From NCBI GenBank assembly GCA_002344825.1, contig DDUN01000006.1, positions 1 to 64,000 on the forward strand: 64,000 nt of DNA, written 5' to 3'. The DNA is from Candidatus Multiplicimicrobium inquinatum. Lineage in GTDB: Bacteria; Omnitrophota; Omnitrophia; Omnitrophales; Aquincolibacteriaceae. A model generated the notes under the pieces. The model had not been told where the DNA came from. It did no database searches and worked only from the letters and a program-made list of their open reading frames with translations. Position numbers and translations under genes: made by a program. Positions 1 to 10,200 of this stretch are shown here, piece after piece. How positions within the stretch are numbered: the first letter of the stretch is position 1; every line of letters starts with the position of its first letter.

Positions 1-2
1 AA

Positions 3-2120
3 TTAGCGCCATTGTTGCGCCGCAACATTCAGGTTGCCTCTGTTTTTATTGACGGAGCGGATGTCCGCGTCGTTAAGAGTGAGTCGGGTGTGATGCGTGT
101 TTTGGGCGTTACAATGCCTCAGGATGTTAAAAGCACCGAGGTGCAAGTAGATCAAAACAAGGCGTCCGTTCCCTCAGCGACGGTGCCTTCCGCCATTTCA
201 TCCTTTTTGATTTCACAAGTGAATCTTAGTAATCTTAATTTGCATTATGAGGATGACCACTCACAGTCTCCGATGCAGCTTGATTTGTTGGATTTGTCGC
301 TCAAAGTTAAAAATGTTTCTTTGTTTAAGCCTATGGAGTTTGAAGCGTCGGGTGCTTTTTTTGGAGATAAAAAGAACGTCGATTTGCGCGGTACGGTCAA
401 GCTTGAGAATTTAGGCGCTGAGATTCAGATTGATGATTTAAAGCTGGAAGCAGACTTGGATTTGATCGAGCGTGATGAGCTGACACGCAGCCTGCCCCAA
501 GTAATGAAAGATGTTCCTTTAACTGACTGGGGCGGAAAGCTCGCTGTTCATGTTTCCAGTTTAAAGATAAGAAATGGAAAGCCCGAATCGGTGCGGGCCG
601 ATCTTGCTTTTGATGAGGGCTTTCTTGAAACCCAGGAAGCCGGCCGATTTATTCAAAAAATAAGCATTTATTCAAAAAATCTAAGCCTTTCGGCTCCATT
701 TGAAGTTCAGGTTAAAGCCGCTGTTTTTTCCGGGACAACCAATTTGAGTTTTCAGGGTAAGGTGGAAGCTTCGAACTTGGGCCGGGTGATCATTGGACCC
801 GCCCAATTGGATTTAGACCTGAACTCGTTAAATTGGACGGAAATGGAATCAAGAGTTCCGGCGATTCGCACGAGCGGATTGGCTGCCGCGCCGGAAGGGC
901 GAATTCATGCTGACATTCGGCGTGTGACCTTTGAGCCCGGGCGTCAACCCTTGGGCGACCTTGATTTTCGTTATGATCAGGGAAGATTAAGATTAAAGAA
1001 TGTTACAGAGGATCTGAGTCAGATTCAGATGACCGGAAACTTACGCGGTGATCAGTTGAGCTTGGATGCCTGGAATATGAATTTCGGAAATAGTCCCGCA
1101 GAGGGGCGTCTCAATATTCAGAATATTTTTACAGCGCCGCTTTTTCGGGTTGAAGCCCGCGCCAGAAATTTAAATTTAGCGGATTTGGCTCCGCCCCCTA
1201 CTTCTCCTGACCAGCCGATTATGGAAGGAATCCTGTCTTTTGAAGTGAACGCCGGAGGGAGCGGAAAAGTACCTGAAGTTATTTTGCCTTCGATTTCCGG
1301 TTCGGGAAATTTTCAGATCGAAAATCCGGTGATGCGCAATTTGAACGTTTTGGAAGAAATTTTATCCAAACTTTCAGCTATTCCCGGATTGAACTCTGCT
1401 CTGGATCAGCGTATGTCTGATTCTCTGAAAGAGCGCCGGGCACGGCGTGATACGCCTTTTGAAAAAATCGCTGAAGATTTTACGATTGAGCGCGGCGCGG
1501 TGCGTTTTAACCAGTTTGATGTTGTTTCGCCGGATGTCAAAATCAGCGGCGGAGTGAACCTGGGGTTGGATACCAGCATTCAGGCTCGGCCGGTTATTTG
1601 GGTTCATGAAGAAATTATGGCGGAGTTAGCAGGCCGGGTGCATGAGCTTGCGTATACCCTGAATTCTCAGGGGCAAATGCAAATTCCTTTGACGATTTCG
1701 GGAACTTTGGCGCGTATGAGTATTTTGCCTGACATTCAATTTTTATTGGCTGAAATCGTAAGGAACAAGGCCGGACAAATGTTGGCGGCTCAGTTTTCTC
1801 AAAGAACAGAAGGCAGCGATCGTATGGATCGTCTCAGCCAAATTTTGGGAACGACCACCGGTTCTCAGAGCGGGGCAGGGCAAGCCTCCTCGGACAGTTT
1901 ATCAACGCAAACCACCGACAGCTCTGTTCCTGTCAAAATTTACCCAAATCAGCAGAAGCAGCCGTCTTTGATTGAGTCGTTGATGGGGCAGCCATCGGCA
2001 TCACAATCTGGTGATTCTCAAGCGAGTAAAACCGATATTGCCGCAGGGCTCATAAACGCTTTCCTATCCAATAACGCTTCTAATTCAACCACGGCCTCTG
2101 ACGGGCAAACACAAAATTAA
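3..2120 (+). CDS. AsmA-like envelope protein, N-terminus cut by window edge
   Basis: The frame is open to the left edge (first full codon at 3), so this is the C-terminal ~705 residues of a longer protein. It has the repetitive beta-rich, amphipathic style of the AsmA/TamB/DUF748 group, for example segments beginning SQVNLSNLNLHYED and LKNVTEDLSQIQMTGNLRG. These proteins are inner-membrane anchored, span the periplasm, and are now viewed as bridge-like lipid carriers to the outer membrane. The last ~120 residues are a Ser/Gln/Thr-rich low-complexity tail (GSQSGAGQASSDS and similar), which is unusual for the family. The stop overlaps the next start (TAATG), so the following envelope gene is probably co-transcribed. 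Family call is by style; the exact subfamily is uncertain. Confidence 0.72.
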   Translation, partial: LAPLLRRNIQVASVFIDGADVRVVKSESGVMRVLGVTMPQDVKSTEVQVDQNKASVPSATVPSAISSFLISQVNLSNLNLHYEDDHSQSPMQLDLLDLSLKVKNVSLFKPMEFEASGAFFGDKKNVDLRGTVKLENLGAEIQIDDLKLEADLDLIERDELTRSLPQVMKDVPLTDWGGKLAVHVSSLKIRNGKPESVRADLAFDEGFLETQEAGRFIQKISIYSKNLSLSAPFEVQVKAAVFSGTTNLSFQGKVEASNLGRVIIGPAQLDLDLNSLNWTEMESRVPAIRTSGLAAAPEGRIHADIRRVTFEPGRQPLGDLDFRYDQGRLRLKNVTEDLSQIQMTGNLRGDQLSLDAWNMNFGNSPAEGRLNIQNIFTAPLFRVEARARNLNLADLAPPPTSPDQPIMEGILSFEVNAGGSGKVPEVILPSISGSGNFQIENPVMRNLNVLEEILSKLSAIPGLNSALDQRMSDSLKERRARRDTPFEKIAEDFTIERGAVRFNQFDVVSPDVKISGGVNLGLDTSIQARPVIWVHEEIMAELAGRVHELAYTLNSQGQMQIPLTISGTLARMSILPDIQFLLAEIVRNKAGQMLAAQFSQRTEGSDRMDRLSQILGTTTGSQSGAGQASSDSLSTQTTDSSVPVKIYPNQQKQPSLIESLMGQPSASQSGDSQASKTDIAAGLINAFLSNNASNSTTASDGQTQN

Positions 2121-2863
2121 TGAAATTTATTCAGAGTCTCATTTTTGCCGGGGCAATTATTTTTGCGGGAGTCTATTTTGGAAGTAATTATGTGATTGCT
2201 TCCATGTTTGAGCGTTGGCTCGGTGTTAAGACTACGGTTGGGTCTGTCCGTTGGGGAGCGGTAAGCAAAAAAATGGTTATTCATAATGTTCGGATTCATA
2301 ATCCCGAAGGCTACGCTCAGCGTGAATTAGCTAAGATTTCAAAAATCCAAGCGGAATATGATGCGAGCGATTTAAGAAAAGGCCTGTTTAAAATTAACTA
2401 TCTGGAAGTTAACGCGGATGAAATTTATTTAGATAAAAAGTCTTTGTCGGAAACCAATATTTTACAGTTAAAGCCGTTGCAGCGGGTATTGGGAACCTTA
2501 ACCGAGACACCGTCACTGAAAGTGCCGTTTCTTTCTTTTTCAATCGATAAGGTTCGGTTTCAGATGGATCGGGTTGTTTTTGAGACTCAGCTTGGAAATG
2601 ATCGTGTTACCGAAAGCCGTAAAGTGGAATCTCCGCAATCGGATTTGACGGAGCTGACGACTCCCGACCGCGTTGCGGTTTATGCTGTTTTGCTTGCTTT
2701 GCGCAGTGCCGGCTGGCAATCCTTTTTACCTTCAAAGGAGCAGGCGGTTCAGAGCGTTGAGAATCAAATAGCGGTGATCTTTGAACAGCTTAGGCAAAAA
2801 GCCGAGTTGATTCAAACGCAGATTCAACAGGTGCTTGCCGAAAAACTAAAAACAGCGTCATGA
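2120..2863 (+). CDS. Membrane-anchored AsmA/DUF748-like N-terminal domain protein
   Basis: A 247-aa protein with one N-terminal membrane anchor (residues ~4-27, FIQSLIFAGAIIFAG...) followed by a stretch typical of AsmA/DUF748 N-termini: a short helix, then VGSVRWGAVSKKMVIHNVRIHNPEGY, where a protein marks out layered beta strands. The C-terminal ~60 residues are predicted helical and Gln-rich (QLRQKAELIQTQIQQVLAEK). It is much shorter than a full AsmA protein and probably works with the large AsmA-like protein whose stop codon it overlaps. The next gene overlaps its stop by 4 nt (ATGA), so translation is coupled along the operon. Function in lipid or envelope transport is inference from context. 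Confidence 0.65.
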   Translation: MKFIQSLIFAGAIIFAGVYFGSNYVIASMFERWLGVKTTVGSVRWGAVSKKMVIHNVRIHNPEGYAQRELAKISKIQAEYDASDLRKGLFKINYLEVNADEIYLDKKSLSETNILQLKPLQRVLGTLTETPSLKVPFLSFSIDKVRFQMDRVVFETQLGNDRVTESRKVESPQSDLTELTTPDRVAVYAVLLALRSAGWQSFLPSKEQAVQSVENQIAVIFEQLRQKAELIQTQIQQVLAEKLKTAS

Positions 2864-3324
2864 GCCGATCCGTTTTCGTAAGCGAACAATTTCTGCCTTA
2901 TTCCTCGGAGCGTGTGTTTGATTTCTTTAAAAAGCCTGAAAACTTAGATCAGGTCACTCCTTCCAATTTAGGTTTTAAAATTTTGACGCCGAGTCCGATA
3001 CCCATGGCAAAGGGAACGGTGATTGATTACACAATTCGTCTTTATGGCGTTCCCATGAAGTGGCAAACAACCATCACAGATTATGATCCGCCGCATTCTT
3101 TTACGGATACCCAGGTAAGGGGTCCTTATAAAACATGGATTCATACGCATCATTTTATTTCCAAGGACGGTGGAACCTTGATGAAGGATGAAGTTCAATA
3201 CGAGGTTCCATTCGGATTTTTGGGTGATTTTATCCGGTCTTTATTTGTGAGGCGCGAAGTGGAAAAAATATTTGATTATCGCAAACAAGTGATTGCAGGT
3301 CTTTTTGAAAAGGGTATCGCGTGA
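2860..3324 (+). CDS. SRPBCC-family ligand-binding protein
   Basis: A 154-aa cytoplasmic protein with the START/Bet v1-like SRPBCC fold pattern: an N-terminal strand (VFVSEQFLPYSSERVFDFF), a helix with 'KKPENLDQVTP', the central strand region with DYTIRLYGVPMKWQTTITDYDPP, and a long C-terminal helix ending FDYRKQVIAGLF. Members bind hydrophobic small molecules or act as cyclase/dehydratase-like proteins. In many bacteria this group is adjacent or fused to the TIGR01777 epimerase family, and here that epimerase follows directly with a GTGA overlap, which supports both calls. The ligand is unknown. Confidence 0.8.
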   Translation: MSRSVFVSEQFLPYSSERVFDFFKKPENLDQVTPSNLGFKILTPSPIPMAKGTVIDYTIRLYGVPMKWQTTITDYDPPHSFTDTQVRGPYKTWIHTHHFISKDGGTLMKDEVQYEVPFGFLGDFIRSLFVRREVEKIFDYRKQVIAGLFEKGIA

Positions 3325-4241
3325 AAATTATCATCGCGGGCGGAACCGGCCTTGTCGGGCAAAACCTCATTCCGGCTCTGATTTCGGCGGGACACACACT
3401 TTTTTTGCTTTCACGCCGGGCCGCGCAAAAAAACATTTTTCCTCTTGATCGGGTTCAAACACTTTATTGGGATGGAAAAAACTTGGGAGATTGGGCGCGT
3501 TGTTTCGAGGGCGCTGATGCGGTAATTAATTTGTGCGGAGAAGGAATTGCCGATAAACGCTGGAGCTCACAGCAAAAAGAAAAACTTCGCTCGAGCCGGC
3601 TGGATTCGACGCGATTGATTGTTAAAGCGATTAAGCAAAGCTCAGTGAAGCCCAAGGTTTTAGTCAATGCTTCGGCGGTTGGTTTTTACGGTTCGGTCGC
3701 CGAAGGGGAAGTGGAAGAGTCCCGCGGTCATGGACAGGGTTTTCTTGCGGATCTGTGCGTCGATTGGGAAAAGGCCGCGCTTGAAGCTGAGGAGCTTGGC
3801 GTTCGTGTTGTTTTACCGCGCATCGGAATTGTTTTAGACCCCAAGCAAGGAGCTCTCGCTAAAATGATTCCGCCTTTTCGTTGGGGTGTCGGCGGGTTTT
3901 TGGGTTCGGGAAAACAATGGTTTCCTTGGGTTCATATTGATGATCTTGTGGGAATGATTTTGTTTGCAATTAGCCACGAGGGATCTCGGGGCCCTTTTAA
4001 CGCTTGCGCTCCCAATCCGGTTCGCATGAAAGATTTTTGCGCGTCACTTGGCAAAGTCTTAGATCGTCCGTCCTGCTTGCCCGTTCCGGGTTTTTTGTTG
4101 CGGTTTTTGCTGGGGGAAATGGCTTCCATGCTTTTAGGAGGACAGCGCGCCGTTCCACGTAAAATGCTCCAATCCGGCTTCCGTTTTCGCTATCCCGTGC
4201 TTGAATCTTCGCTTGTTTCTCTGATTGGACATCCGCTTTAG
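3321..4241 (+). CDS. TIGR01777-family NAD(P)-dependent epimerase (YfcH/SulA-like)
   Basis: A 306-aa short-chain dehydrogenase-like protein. The N-terminus carries the nucleotide-binding motif GGTGLVGQNL (residues ~6-15), then INLCGEGIADKRW, which is characteristic of the TIGR01777 group, and VNASAVGFYG with the SDR-type serine/tyrosine region. The C-terminal ~50 residues match the DUF1731 extension (FLLRFLLGEMASMLLGGQRAVPRK). The start is GTG at 3321, overlapping the TGA of the SRPBCC gene. The substrate of this family is not established; association with the cell envelope and with SRPBCC proteins is recurrent. The upstream three genes form one overlapping operon with it. Confidence 0.88.
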   Translation: MKIIIAGGTGLVGQNLIPALISAGHTLFLLSRRAAQKNIFPLDRVQTLYWDGKNLGDWARCFEGADAVINLCGEGIADKRWSSQQKEKLRSSRLDSTRLIVKAIKQSSVKPKVLVNASAVGFYGSVAEGEVEESRGHGQGFLADLCVDWEKAALEAEELGVRVVLPRIGIVLDPKQGALAKMIPPFRWGVGGFLGSGKQWFPWVHIDDLVGMILFAISHEGSRGPFNACAPNPVRMKDFCASLGKVLDRPSCLPVPGFLLRFLLGEMASMLLGGQRAVPRKMLQSGFRFRYPVLESSLVSLIGHPL

Positions 4242-4404
4242 ACAACTCTAAATTCAAGCTTTACACCCGCCAAGGGTGTTTAGTATGATACCGCAAATGG
4301 GACTCCTGCCTTCAGCAAGCTATTGCAAAAACTTGCCACTCGCGAGCGCAATGTTTCATTTATAAGAAATTTTAAATAACCTTTTTACTGAGAGGATTTT
4401 TATT

Positions 4405-5565
4405 ATGTCAGTGTTCATTGGACGTGATCGCAAAGCTCGCCGCGCATATGGTTTTGACGAAATTGCTCTTGTCCCAGGGGACATGACCATTAATCCGGAT
4501 GAAGTCGATATCAAGATGACCATCGGGAAGCAAAAATTTGAAATCCCTTTTTTGGCTTCTGCCATGGACGGCGTGGTTGATCCTAAATTCGCAATTGCGA
4601 TGGGAAAACTTGGCGGTCTCGCGGTGCTCAATCTTGAAGGTATTTATACCCGCTATGATGACTGCGAATCCATTTTGCAGGAAATTTCCGAAGCGGATCC
4701 CGAAAAAGCGACGGAGCTTGTTCAAAAGCTTTACACCGCTCCTATTAAAGAGAAATTGATTTCCAAAATTATTGAAAAGATCAAGAAGGCCAAAGTTCCT
4801 TGCTCTGTCAGCTCCATTCCACAAAAAGCGGAACGTTACGGTGCTATCGCGCAGGAGGCCGGTTGTGATGTGTTTGTGGTGCAATCCACGGTAACCACGG
4901 TTAAACATGTTGCGACGAAATATCAGATTGTTGATTTTAAAAAGTTCTGCAAGAAAATGAAAATTCCGGTCATTCTCGGAAATTGCGTTACTTACAAAGT
5001 GGCGCTTGATTTGATGGATGCCGGCGCTGCAGGTCTTTTGGTGGGTGTCGGACCGGGTTCTGCTTGTACTTCCCGCGGCGTCCTTGGTTTGGGCGTGCCC
5101 CAGGTAACCTCAATCGCCGATTGTGCCGCGGCCCGTGAAGTGCATTATAAGAAAACCGGTAAATATGTGAATATTATCGGCGACGGCGGGATGTCTACCG
5201 GCGGCGATATTTGCAAAGCTTTTGCATCCGGTGCAGACGCGGTGATGGTTGGTTCCGCTTTTGCCCGTACCGAAGAAGCTCCTGGCAAAGGATATCACTG
5301 GGGTATGGCGACGCCGCATGCGAATTTGCCGCGTGGAACCCGTATTCATGTCGGCACCACCGGAACTTTAGAAGAAATTCTTTATGGTCCTGCGAAGCTC
5401 GATGACGGTACGCAGAACTTGGTTGGCGCGCTTCGGACTTGTATGGGCAATGTCGGTGCCAGCAATTTGCGCGAAATGCAATTAACTGAAATTGTGATTG
5501 CGCCTTCGATTCGCACGGAAGGCAAAGTTTTTCAAAGAACCCAACGCATCGGAATGGGTAAGTAA
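4405..5565 (+). CDS. guaB3: IMP dehydrogenase, GuaB3 type without CBS domains
   Basis: A 386-aa TIM-barrel enzyme that should oxidise IMP to XMP with NAD+, the committed step to GMP. The catalytic loop is [15 protein letters not shown], with the nucleophile at Cys221, and the phosphate-binding stretch [27 protein letters not shown] follows. The usual pair of CBS domains (~120 residues inserted after about residue 100 in GuaB) is absent, and the length and N-terminus ([21 protein letters not shown]) fit the GuaB3 family known from actinobacteria and cyanobacteria. A GAGAGGA Shine-Dalgarno lies 8-9 nt before the ATG. guaA follows, so the two guanine-branch enzymes are paired. No separate canonical guaB is visible in this window. 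Confidence 0.9.
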   Translation: MSVFIGRDRKARRAYGFDEIALVPGDMTINPDEVDIKMTIGKQKFEIPFLASAMDGVVDPKFAIAMGKLGGLAVLNLEGIYTRYDDCESILQEISEADPEKATELVQKLYTAPIKEKLISKIIEKIKKAKVPCSVSSIPQKAERYGAIAQEAGCDVFVVQSTVTTVKHVATKYQIVDFKKFCKKMKIPVILGNCVTYKVALDLMDAGAAGLLVGVGPGSACTSRGVLGLGVPQVTSIADCAAAREVHYKKTGKYVNIIGDGGMSTGGDICKAFASGADAVMVGSAFARTEEAPGKGYHWGMATPHANLPRGTRIHVGTTGTLEEILYGPAKLDDGTQNLVGALRTCMGNVGASNLREMQLTEIVIAPSIRTEGKVFQRTQRIGMGK

Positions 5566-5572
5566 CTTCGAA

Positions 5573-5615
5573 AAACGGCGGGCGGTAATTTTAAAACAAT
5601 TACTTCTCGCCGTTT
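5573..5615 (+). terminator. Imperfect hairpin between guaB3 and guaA
   Basis: AAACGGCG at 5573 pairs with CGCCGTTT at 5608, with an inner GTAATT/AATTAC stem around a TTAAAAC loop. It lies just after the guaB3 stop and before the guaA start. There is only a short, broken T stretch after it, so it may act as a partial terminator or as an mRNA-stability hairpin rather than a full stop. Confidence 0.45.
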
Positions 5616-5631
5616 CTCATTTTGAGGATAA

Positions 5632-7170
5632 ATGACAGAAACGATTGTTGTTTTAGATTTTGGATCGCAATACACACAGCTGATCGCGCGCCGCGTCCGC
5701 GAAAACAATGTTTTCTCCCGAATTCTGCCCTATAACGCGTCATTCGAGCAGATTCTTGAAAGCAATCCGGAAGGCATTATTCTTTCGGGTTCTCCCGCGA
5801 GTGTTTATGCCAAAGGCGCGCCAATGCCCGATAAACGCATCTTTGAAGCGGGAATTCCGATTCTTGGAATCTGTTATGGTATGCAACTTTTGTCGCACAC
5901 TTTCGGCGGTAAAGTTCTGAAGTCGAATAAGCGTGAATACGGTCTTTCGGTTTTAAAAACGCATGAACAGAAAACATTGTTTAAAGGTATCCCCAAGTCC
6001 TTTAATTGTTGGATGAGTCATGGTGACAAGGTGACCGTGCTGCCGAAAGGATTTAAAATTCTTGCGCATACGGCGAACGCGCCTTACGCGGCTATGGTGC
6101 ACCCTCAAAAACAGTTTTATGCGATTCAGTTTCACGCGGAAGTTGTGCACAGCCAATTCGGATCCCAGCTTTTTAAAAATTTCCTGTTTAATATTTGTAA
6201 GTGCAAAGGTAATTGGACGGCTGCTTCTTTTATCGAGGAAACGGTTGCGAATATCCGCAAGCAAGTCGGTAAGTCGAAGGTGGTTCTGGGCCTTTCCGGC
6301 GGAGTGGACTCTTCCGTTGCGGGGGTTTTGATTCATAAAGCTATCGGAAAACAGCTTACTTGCATCTTTGTGGATAATGGTTTGCTGCGATTAAATGAAA
6401 AGCAAAAAGTGGTCAAAATGTTCCGCGATAATTTTCATATGAATGTGATCGTCGCGGACTCTGAAAAACGTTTTCTTTCCAATCTCAAAGGCGTTACGGA
6501 TCCCGAGAAAAAGCGCAAAATTATCGGCAAAACATTTATTGATGTGTTTGCCGCGGAAGCCAAGAAGCTTGGGAAAGTTGATTTCCTCGCGCAAGGTACG
6601 CTTTATCCCGATGTGATTGAGTCGGTTTCTTTTCATGGCGGCCCCAGTGTTACGATCAAAAGCCATCACAATGTCGGCGGCTTGCCCAAAGATTTGAAAT
6701 TTAAACTCGTTGAACCTTTGCGTGAACTCTTTAAAGATGAGGTTCGTGAGGCTGGTTATAAAATGGGTCTTAGCAAGGAAGTGATCGGCCGGCATCCTTT
6801 TCCGGGACCGGGTTTAGCCGTGCGTATTTTGGGCGAAATTACCAAAGAACGCTGCGATCTTTTGCGTGCCGCGGATAATATTTTTATCGAAGAAATTCAA
6901 AAAGCCGGGCTTTATGACAAAATTTGGCAAGCTTTCGCGGTTTTGCTTCCGGTTCAAAGCGTCGGTGTTATGGGTGACGAACGTACGTATGAAAATGTTT
7001 GTGCCGTGCGCGCGGTCACTTCCGTGGACGGTATGACCGCGGATTGGGCGCGTATTCCTGATGTTGTCTTAGCCAAAGTTTCCAACCGTATCATCAATGA
7101 AGTGCGCGGAATTAACCGCGTTTGTTACGATATTTCCTCCAAGCCTCCCGCAACCATCGAGTGGGAATAA
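5632..7170 (+). CDS. guaA: GMP synthase (glutamine-hydrolysing)
   Basis: A 512-aa two-domain enzyme that converts XMP to GMP using ATP and glutamine. The N-terminal class I amidotransferase domain has its nucleophile in GICYGMQLL (Cys81) and the His/Glu pair in [13 protein letters not shown]. The ATP-pyrophosphatase domain carries the PP-loop LSGGVDSSV at about residue 223, and the C-terminal dimerisation domain has the family-typical [16 protein letters not shown] and ends KPPATIEWE. Length is normal. It follows guaB3 by 66 nt, giving a compact guanine-nucleotide module. Confidence 0.97.
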   Translation: MTETIVVLDFGSQYTQLIARRVRENNVFSRILPYNASFEQILESNPEGIILSGSPASVYAKGAPMPDKRIFEAGIPILGICYGMQLLSHTFGGKVLKSNKREYGLSVLKTHEQKTLFKGIPKSFNCWMSHGDKVTVLPKGFKILAHTANAPYAAMVHPQKQFYAIQFHAEVVHSQFGSQLFKNFLFNICKCKGNWTAASFIEETVANIRKQVGKSKVVLGLSGGVDSSVAGVLIHKAIGKQLTCIFVDNGLLRLNEKQKVVKMFRDNFHMNVIVADSEKRFLSNLKGVTDPEKKRKIIGKTFIDVFAAEAKKLGKVDFLAQGTLYPDVIESVSFHGGPSVTIKSHHNVGGLPKDLKFKLVEPLRELFKDEVREAGYKMGLSKEVIGRHPFPGPGLAVRILGEITKERCDLLRAADNIFIEEIQKAGLYDKIWQAFAVLLPVQSVGVMGDERTYENVCAVRAVTSVDGMTADWARIPDVVLAKVSNRIINEVRGINRVCYDISSKPPATIEWE

Positions 7171-7256
7171 GCCAGAAGCAAGCACCATGAAGCAAGCACC
7201 AAGAGAAAAAAAAGTGCTTCATGCTTGGTTCCTGATCCTTGGTTCTTGGTTCTGAT
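7171..7256 (+). repeat. Palindromic repeat between guaA and dnaE
   Basis: The 86-nt gap is built from repeated words: AAGCAAGCACC occurs twice on the left (7178 and 7191), and the complementary words GTGCTTCATGCTTGG and TTGGTTCTTGGTTCTG lie on the right, so the gap can fold into a long imperfect hairpin. The centre is an A-rich loop (AGAGAAAAAAAA). No typical Shine-Dalgarno precedes dnaE because this element abuts its start. Confidence 0.55.
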
Positions 7257-10200
7257 ATGTCTCACGCTGATTTTGTTCACCTCAACGTTCACACCGAATA
7301 TAGTCTTTTAAGCTCCACCGCAAAAATTACCGACCTGGTAAAACGTTCCGCGGAATTAAAATTACCCGCGTTGGCGATTACCGACAGCGGTAATCTTTTC
7401 GGTGCGGTCGAGTTTTATGCCGAAGCCATGAAAAAGGGCGTGAAACCGATTATCGGCATGCAGACTTATATCGCCCCCGGTTCGCGCTTTGAACGTCAGA
7501 CACACGGCATCAAAGAAGCTTCGTTCCGTCTGACTCTTTTGGCGAAGGACGAAAAGGGTTATCAGAATTTGATGAAACTTTCGAGTATGGGTTATTTGGA
7601 AGGTTTTTATTACAAGCCTCGTGTAGATAAAGAATCTCTCGCGAAATATTCCGAAGGATTGATCGCGCTTTCGGGCGATTACAAAGGCGAAGTGCCTTTT
7701 TATTTGCTTTATGATCAGCCGGATGACGCGAAGCGCGCTTTGGGCGAGTATCTTGAGATTTTTGGGAAAAAGAATTTTTATCTTGAGGTTATGGATCACG
7801 GTCTTGAACCCGATCAAAAAATGATCGCGGAATGCGCCAAGCTTTCCAAAGAGACAGGCGTTTCTTTGGTTGCGACCCACCCCGTTTTTTACGTGAAGCG
7901 TGACGGCGCGCAGGCACATGATGCCTTAATTTGCATCGGTTCCGGCTCTAAGATTGAAGATGCCAACCGTTTCCGTTTTCAAAGTGATGAATATTATCTG
8001 AAGTCACCGGAAGAAATGAAGGAGCGGTTTAAGGAGCATCCCGAAGCGATTCGCGCCACAATCGAAATTGCCGAGAAATGCAATGTGAAGCTTGAGTTCG
8101 GAAAAATTCATCTGCCTCATTATAAACCGCCTGAGGGAAAAACTCAGGAAGGGTATGTCCGCGAGCTTTGCTTCTCAATGCTCAAAGAGCGCATGAAAAC
8201 TATTCCGCCCGACTATGAGGCGCGCTTAACACGTGAGCTCGATTTGATCGCAAAGATGGGCTATACCAGTTACTTTCTGATCGTTTGGGATTTTATTCGT
8301 TTTGCCCGCGAAAAAGGAATTCCGGTCGGGCCGGGACGCGGATCCGCGGCGGGAAGTTTGGTGGCATACGCCTTGCGCATTACCGATGCCGATCCGATCG
8401 TGCATGGGCTGATCTTTGAACGCTTCCTTAATCCTGATCGTGTCAGCATGCCCGATATCGATATTGATTTTTGCTATGAGCGCCGTGATGAAGTGATTGA
8501 TTATGTCCGCAAAAAATACGGCTCCAACAGTGTCGCGCAGATTATTACCTTTGGAACGATGGCCGCGCGCGCTGCGGTACGCGATGTGGGACGCGTCATG
8601 AATTTTACTTATGCTGAGGTTGATAAAATCGCGAAGCTCATTCCGATGGAGTTGGGCATTACGATTAAAGATGCGCTTGAAAAAGAGCCTGAGCTTAAAA
8701 AGTTGAAAGATACGGACGCGCGCGTTGATCAATTGGTGAAGATATCGATGGAGCTGGAAGGATTGTCGCGGCATGCGTCCATTCACGCGGCCGGTGTCGT
8801 GATTTCAGACCGGGAGTTAAGCGAGTATGTCGCGCTTTACAAAACGGATGAACAGATCTGTACGCAGTTCACCATGGGTGATCTTGAGAAAATCGGATTG
8901 CTCAAAATGGATTTTTTGGGTTTGCGTACACTGACCGTTTTGCATGATGCTGTGAAAATCATTAAGAACAATCGCGGAGTGGATATTAAGCTCGATGAGT
9001 TGCCGTGGGAAGAGCCCAAGGCCTTCGAAAGATTGGCGAAGGGAGATGCCTGGGGTGTTTTTCAGCTTGAAAGTTCGGGGATGCGTGATTTGCTTAAAAA
9101 GATGAAGCCGACCAAGTTTGACCATTTGGTCGCGCTTTTGGCGCTTTATCGCCCGGGACCTTTGGGCAGCGGCATGGTGGACGATTTTATTAAGCGTATG
9201 AAAAACCCGGCATTGATTCAGTACGATCATCCGAAACTGGAACCCGCGCTGAAAGAAACTTACGGAGTTATTCTTTATCAGGAGCAAGTCATGCGCATTG
9301 TGAGTGACTTGGCGGGGTTTACGCTTGCGCAAGCCGACTCACTTCGCCGCGCCATCGGCAAAAAGAACCCTGAAGTTATGGCGAAAGAAAAGCAAAACTT
9401 CGTGAATGGTTCGGTTAAAAACTCAGATTGCGATCCCAAAGTTGCCGAGAAAATTTGGGATTTAATCGATTACTTTTCAGGTTACGGGTTCAATAAATCG
9501 CACTCGACCGCTTATGCTTTGATTTCTTATCAAACTGCCTATTTAAAAGAACATTTTACCGTTGAATATATGACTGCACTTTTAACATCGGAAATGAACA
9601 ATACCGATAAAATCGTAAGTTATATTGAAGCTTCCAAAAAAATGGGAATCAAAGTTCTTCCGCCGGCGGTTAATGAAAGTTTTGATAAGTTTACCTGCGG
9701 CAAAGATTGGATTCGTTTTGGTCTTGCTGCGATTAAAAACGTGGGGCATATCGCGATCGAATCGATTGTAAAAGCGCGTGATGCGGGGGAACCGTTCAAG
9801 TCACTGCTTGATTTTACTCAGCGAGTTGATTTGCGCGTTTGTAACCGTAAAGTGATGGAAAGTTTGATTCAATGCGGCGCTTTCGACGAATTAGGCTTTC
9901 ATCGTTCTCAGTTGATGTCGCAATTAGATTCCGTGCTTGATGCCGGAGCGCAGATCCAAAAAGATAAAAGCTTGGGACAAATGTCTTTTTTTGGAAGCGG
10001 AGAAAGCGATTTTGGATCGGTGCATGATCCGATGCCGGATATTCCGGAGTGGCCTGAGGGGCAAAAGCTGGCTTATGAACGGGAATTGATCGGGTTTTAT
10101 ATCTCCGCGCATCCGCTTTCCAAATATTCGAAGATTCTTAAAAATTATGCGACGCATAACACCGAGACTTTGGCGGAAATTACGATCATGAAACCCGCTG

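Noticed and set aside
4242..4404. Purine or other riboswitch before guaB3
   Set aside because: Only a small ACACCC/GGGTGT hairpin is seen; no conserved purine-riboswitch core.
4408..4908. 166-aa minus-strand ORF opposite guaB3
   Set aside because: A shadow of the guaB3 reading frame; no independent motif or ribosome site. The same holds for many other antisense ORFs, for example 48921-49943 opposite rpsA.
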